A stretch of 9,098 nt of DNA from Deltaproteobacteria bacterium (GTDB taxonomy: Bacteria > Desulfobacterota > Desulfobacteria > Desulfobacterales > Desulfobacteraceae). Position 1 is the stretch's first letter, and every line of letters starts with the position of its first letter. Both the position numbers and the translations under genes were made by a program. This document shows positions 6,968 to 9,098 of this stretch, piece after piece. A model generated the notes under the pieces. That model did not search any database. It was not told where the DNA came from and saw only the letters and a list, made by a program, of their open reading frames with translations. The stretch lies in assembly GCA_019314105.1 (NCBI GenBank), contig JAFCZY010000046.1:1-9098 (forward strand), given 5' to 3'.

Positions 6968-7255
6968 TTAAACACCTTCAAAAAAATCAATTCGTTGTCC
7001 TGGCATCAATGTGACTATCGCTTTTTTCCAGTCTTTTCTTTTGCCGACAATTCTGCCACGCTGTTTCACTTTTCCCTTTACCTGTACAGTCCGAACCTGT
7101 TTAACCCTGGTATTGAAATTTTTCTCAACAGCATTTTTGATTTCAACCCGATTGGCTCTTTTGTCGACTTTAAATGTCACCTGATTGTGCAATTCTTTTT
7201 GAAGAGTTGTTTTTTCAGTAACCACAGGGCCCCTGATAATATCGTATTGTTCCAT
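6968..7255 (-). CDS. rplW: 50S ribosomal protein L23
   Basis: L23 sits at the polypeptide tunnel exit and is the docking site for trigger factor and the signal recognition particle. The 95-residue product starts [17 protein letters not shown]. Glu14 in VVTEK aligns with E. coli Glu18, which contacts trigger factor. It continues with [20 protein letters not shown] (residues 33-52) and the hallmark [20 protein letters not shown] (59-78), then [17 protein letters not shown]. The ATG at 7253-7255 lies one base after the rplD TAA. Its GGGGAGG is inside the final rplD codons, about ten bases upstream, indicating tight coupling to rplD. Confidence 0.98.
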   Translation of the reverse strand: MEQYDIIRGPVVTEKTTLQKELHNQVTFKVDKRANRVEIKNAVEKNFNTRVKQVRTVQVKGKVKQRGRIVGKRKDWKKAIVTLMPGQRIDFFEGV

Positions 7256-7256
7256 C

Positions 7257-7877
7257 TTAGCTTAACCTCCCCTTGATAGTATTGATAGTAGATTCTACTA
7301 GAAGAAGGTTTTTAAACTTTAAAATATCATATACATTCAGACCCTCAGTTTTTATCACTTTAACGTCCGGAATGTTTCTGGAGGAAAGCAAAAGATTTGT
7401 ATCTTCTGCATCAGAAACAATTAACAGATCTGAAAGCGCTAAATTTTTGAGTACATTAGCAAATTCTCTGGTCTTAACGGCTTCGAGGGTGAAATCATCA
7501 ATGACATAAATGGTATTATCTTCCACCTTAGAACTTAATGCCATTTTCAACGCAAGTTTTCTGACCTTTTTAGGCACTTTTATCGCATAGGATCGCTGAG
7601 AGGGTCCAAAAATTACGCCACCACCCTTTCTTAAAGGTGATTTTACACTACCGGCACGAGCATTACCGGTTCCTTTCTGCCTGAAAAGCTTTTTGGTACT
7701 GCCTTTCACCATACCCCTGGTTTTACACGCAGCCGTTCCTTCCCGTTTTGCAACGAGCTGGTATCTAACAACCTCGTGAAGAACACTTATTTTAATGGGT
7801 GTGTTGAAAACCTCGTCAGGGAGCTGAGTCTCAGACACTTTTTTACCTGTACTGTTTAATACATCTACAGCAGCCAT
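7257..7877 (-). CDS. rplD: 50S ribosomal protein L4
   Basis: L4 is an early 50S assembly protein whose extended loop lines the nascent peptide tunnel with L22. In E. coli it also represses the S10 operon through the mRNA leader. The chosen 206-residue form begins [13 protein letters not shown]. The loop, about residues 44-95, contains [20 protein letters not shown] (53-72) followed by ARAGS, then the conserved [21 protein letters not shown] second in-frame ATG lies four codons upstream (position 7889), but it overlaps the GAGGAAG Shine-Dalgarno of the downstream ATG, so 7877 is preferred. It is preceded by an unusually long 140-nt gap after rplC and followed one base later by rplW. Confidence 0.97.
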   Translation of the reverse strand: MAAVDVLNSTGKKVSETQLPDEVFNTPIKISVLHEVVRYQLVAKREGTAACKTRGMVKGSTKKLFRQKGTGNARAGSVKSPLRKGGGVIFGPSQRSYAIKVPKKVRKLALKMALSSKVEDNTIYVIDDFTLEAVKTREFANVLKNLALSDLLIVSDAEDTNLLLSSRNIPDVKVIKTEGLNVYDILKFKNLLLVESTINTIKGRLS

Positions 7878-7880
7878 ATT

Positions 7881-7887
7881 CTTCCTC
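7881..7887 (-). promoter_or_regulatory. Shine-Dalgarno that decides the rplD start
   Basis: GAGGAAG on the coding strand, with its GAGG core six bases before ATG at 7875-7877. It overlaps the alternative ATG at 7887-7889, which has no Shine-Dalgarno of its own at a usable distance. Confidence 0.75.
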
Positions 7888-7901
7888 ATAAATTTTGATC
7901 A

Positions 7902-7939
7902 GCTATGCATCACTGCGAAAATATTGCAATACCCATAGC
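7902..7939 (-). promoter_or_regulatory. Candidate hairpin in the rplD leader
   Basis: On the mRNA, GCTATG (7939 to 7934) pairs perfectly with CATAGC (7907 to 7902). Within it, TATTGC pairs with GCAGTG (six pairs, two of them G-U) around a nine-base loop; a small asymmetric internal loop separates the two helices. It ends 14 nt before the rplD Shine-Dalgarno, a position suitable for translational control by a protein such as L4. Function is inferred only. Confidence 0.4.
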
Positions 7940-7942
7940 CGC

Positions 7943-7970
7943 ATTTTAATCTAATATTTAGATTTGAGAA
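7943..7970 (-). promoter_or_regulatory. Weak promoter-like sequence upstream of rplD
   Basis: On the coding strand TTCTCA (7970 to 7965; four of six matches to TTGACA) is followed after 16 bases by TAAAAT (7948 to 7943; five of six matches to TATAAT). In such AT-rich DNA a match like this is expected fairly often by chance, so it is only a candidate internal sigma-70 promoter for rplD onward. Confidence 0.2.
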
Positions 7971-8017
7971 TTAAGTAATAAGATTTGAAAAAAAATTCAG
8001 ATCTCGTTATCTCACGT

Positions 8018-8641
8018 CTATTTAACAGTCTTTCGTACTTCCAATATTCCTGTTTTAAAACCCGGCACTGCGCCTTTTACCAACAGGAGGTTATCTTCAT
8101 GCTTAATATCTATAATTGTGAGATTCTTTACAGTCTCTCTGTTTGTACCCATGTGGCCAGGAAGTTTCTTTCCTTTAAAAACTTTTCCAGGCCAGGCACT
8201 GTTTCCGATAGAACCGGGTGCTCTGTGATTCCTGCTCCCATGTGTCTCGGGCCCGCGACTGAAACCGTGTCTTTTAATTGTACCCTGAAAACCGCGCCCT
8301 TTAGAAATTCCGGAAATATTTACTTTATCACCTACGGCAAACACATCAATTCCTATGGTAGCGCCGGCTTCAACATCTGCAAGGTCATCGGTTCTAAATT
8401 CCCGTAAAACACGGAATCCTTTATCGCTATTCTTTTTCAAATGCCCTGCCATGGGTTTATTCAGTTTTTCAAGCGATTTTTCATCAAACCCAAGCTGAAG
8501 TGCGTTATACCCATCGGTTTCTTTGGTTTTAACCTGGGTGACAACACAGGGGCCAACCTGCACAACAGTAACCGGAATAAGCTTTCCATCTGAGGAAAAC
8601 ACATTGGTCATTCCGATTTTTTTTCCAAGTAATGCGCTCAT
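8018..8641 (-). CDS. rplC: 50S ribosomal protein L3
   Basis: L3 is an early 50S assembly protein bound near the 3' end of 23S rRNA, with a loop reaching toward the peptidyl transferase centre. The 207-residue product begins MSALLGKKIGMTNVFSSDGK. The central loop carries GISKGRGFQGTIKRHGF (residues 111-127), SRGPETHGSRNHRAPGSIG (128-146) and PGKVFKGKKLPGHMG (151-165), ending with NLLLVKGAVPG. Residue 149 is Ala where E. coli has Gln150, the glutamine methylated by PrmB. The ATG at 8639-8641 has AGGA eight bases upstream, 21 nt after rpsJ. It ends in TAG and is followed by the long gap before rplD. Confidence 0.98.
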   Translation of the reverse strand: MSALLGKKIGMTNVFSSDGKLIPVTVVQVGPCVVTQVKTKETDGYNALQLGFDEKSLEKLNKPMAGHLKKNSDKGFRVLREFRTDDLADVEAGATIGIDVFAVGDKVNISGISKGRGFQGTIKRHGFSRGPETHGSRNHRAPGSIGNSAWPGKVFKGKKLPGHMGTNRETVKNLTIIDIKHEDNLLLVKGAVPGFKTGILEVRKTVK

Positions 8642-8662
8642 AATTTGGTTCCTGCTATTGAA

Positions 8663-8971
8663 CTATAATTTAATTTCCACGTCAACGCCCGGCGAAAGAT
8701 CAAGTTTCATCAACGCATCAACTGTCTGTTGGGTGGGTTCCAGAATATCCATCATCCTTTTATGCGTTCTGATCTCAAATTGTTCACGTGATTTTTTGTT
8801 CACATGGGGAGAACGCAATACAGTAAATTTGTTGATACGTGTCGGGAGTGGTACCGGTCCAACGATTTTGGCCCCGCTTTTCCTTGCAGTATCAACGATA
8901 TCTACTGAAGACTGATCAAGAAGTTTATGATCATAGGCTTTAAGCCTGATCCTAATTTTAGTTTTCAACAT
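8663..8971 (-). CDS. rpsJ: 30S ribosomal protein S10 (NusE)
   Basis: S10 is a 30S head protein that also acts as NusE, joining NusB in antitermination of rRNA transcription and linking NusG to the ribosome. The 102-residue length is typical. It shows [17 protein letters not shown] (residues 5-21), [11 protein letters not shown] (35-45) and the extended loop motif [19 protein letters not shown] (54-72), ending [12 protein letters not shown]. The ATG at 8969-8971 has AGGA suitably placed upstream. It starts only 13 nt after the tuf stop, so the long S10 leader that mediates L4 control in E. coli is absent at this position. Confidence 0.98.
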   Translation of the reverse strand: MLKTKIRIRLKAYDHKLLDQSSVDIVDTARKSGAKIVGPVPLPTRINKFTVLRSPHVNKKSREQFEIRTHKRMMDILEPTQQTVDALMKLDLSPGVDVEIKL

Positions 8972-8984
8972 GATCTTCCTAAAT

Positions 8985-9098
8985 TTATTCTACAATTTCA
9001 CCGATAACACCGGCACCAACAGTACGGCCACCTTCTCTGATGGCAAACCTGAGCTCTTTTTCCATGGCTATGGGGTTAATCAGCTCCACATTAATGGT
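8985..9098 (-). CDS. tuf: Elongation factor Tu, C-terminal end (cut by window edge)
   Basis: EF-Tu delivers aminoacyl-tRNA to the ribosomal A site as a GTP complex. Only the last 37 codons plus the TAA stop (8985-8987) are visible; the 5' part lies past position 9098. The residues are the end of the third (beta-barrel) domain: [18 protein letters not shown], then [19 protein letters not shown], which is the conserved EF-Tu terminus. Its position just before rpsJ is that of the last gene of the str operon (rpsL-rpsG-fusA-tuf), here joined to S10. With only the C-terminus visible, whether a second tuf copy exists elsewhere cannot be judged. Confidence 0.96.
   Translation of the reverse strand, partial: TINVELINPIAMEKELRFAIREGGRTVGAGVIGEIVE

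Larger units (their letters stand above)
7878..8017 (-). other. Long structured AT-rich gap between rplC and rplD
   Basis: This is the longest non-coding stretch in the window (140 nt to the preferred rplD start); the other junctions are 1-47 nt. It holds no credible coding frame. Read as mRNA it contains an imperfect A/T hairpin (7981-8004, seven pairs around one mismatch), a perfect seven-pair hairpin with a three-base loop (7948-7964, AATCTAA/TTAGATT), and a longer two-part hairpin (7902-7939) just upstream of the rplD Shine-Dalgarno. A run of eight T (7988-7995) lies in the loop of the first hairpin, not after a GC-rich stem, so it is not a convincing terminator. L4 autoregulates its operon in other bacteria, so a regulatory role is plausible but inferred. 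Confidence 0.6.

Noticed and set aside
7981..8004. Run of eight T on the coding strand after rplC as an intrinsic terminator
   Set aside because: The stem is weak and AT-rich, and the T run lies in its loop rather than after it; a terminator here would also cut the ribosomal operon.

Overview
The window is a continuous stretch of the bacterial str-S10-spc ribosomal protein cluster, read entirely from the minus strand (right to left in window coordinates). It holds the last 37 codons of tuf (EF-Tu), 20 complete ribosomal protein genes and the first 75 codons of a 21st, rplO. The gene order is the canonical one: tuf, rpsJ, rplC, rplD, rplW, rplB, rpsS, rplV, rpsC, rplP, rpmC, rpsQ, rplN, rplX, rplE, rpsN, rpsH, rplF, rplR, rpsE, rpmD, rplO. 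No gene is missing, inserted, duplicated or broken. I see no RNA gene, mobile element, CRISPR array or terminator, and no protein-coding gene on the plus strand.

Organism: the AT-leaning base composition, the short zinc-binding S14 (61 residues), a zinc-ribbon L24, the presence of L30, and tuf only 13 nt upstream of rpsJ suggest a Desulfobacterota (former Deltaproteobacteria) genome, most likely a Desulfobacterales sulfate reducer. This is an inference from sequence flavour, with no database search behind it.

Layout: positions 8985-9098 are the end of tuf. Positions 3835-8971 are the S10 block (rpsJ to rpsQ), encoding 30S head proteins and 50S proteins around the exit tunnel and peptidyl transferase region. 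Positions 1-3818 are the spc block (rplN to rplO). Only 16 nt separate the two blocks, so they look like one transcription unit. Nearly all junctions are 1-50 nt and carry a Shine-Dalgarno sequence. The exception is a 140-nt AT-rich gap between rplC and the preferred rplD start, which holds predicted hairpins and a weak promoter-like sequence.

Together the genes supply core proteins of both ribosomal subunits in balanced amounts, next to the elongation factor. This is an ordinary housekeeping region and I found no convincing novel system. The items worth a second look are the structured rplC-rplD gap, a stem that would enclose the rplE ribosome-binding site (the region where S8 represses the spc operon in E. 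coli), three TTG start codons each backed by a strong Shine-Dalgarno (rpsC, rpsN, rpsE), and the lack of a recognisable Shine-Dalgarno before rpsQ.
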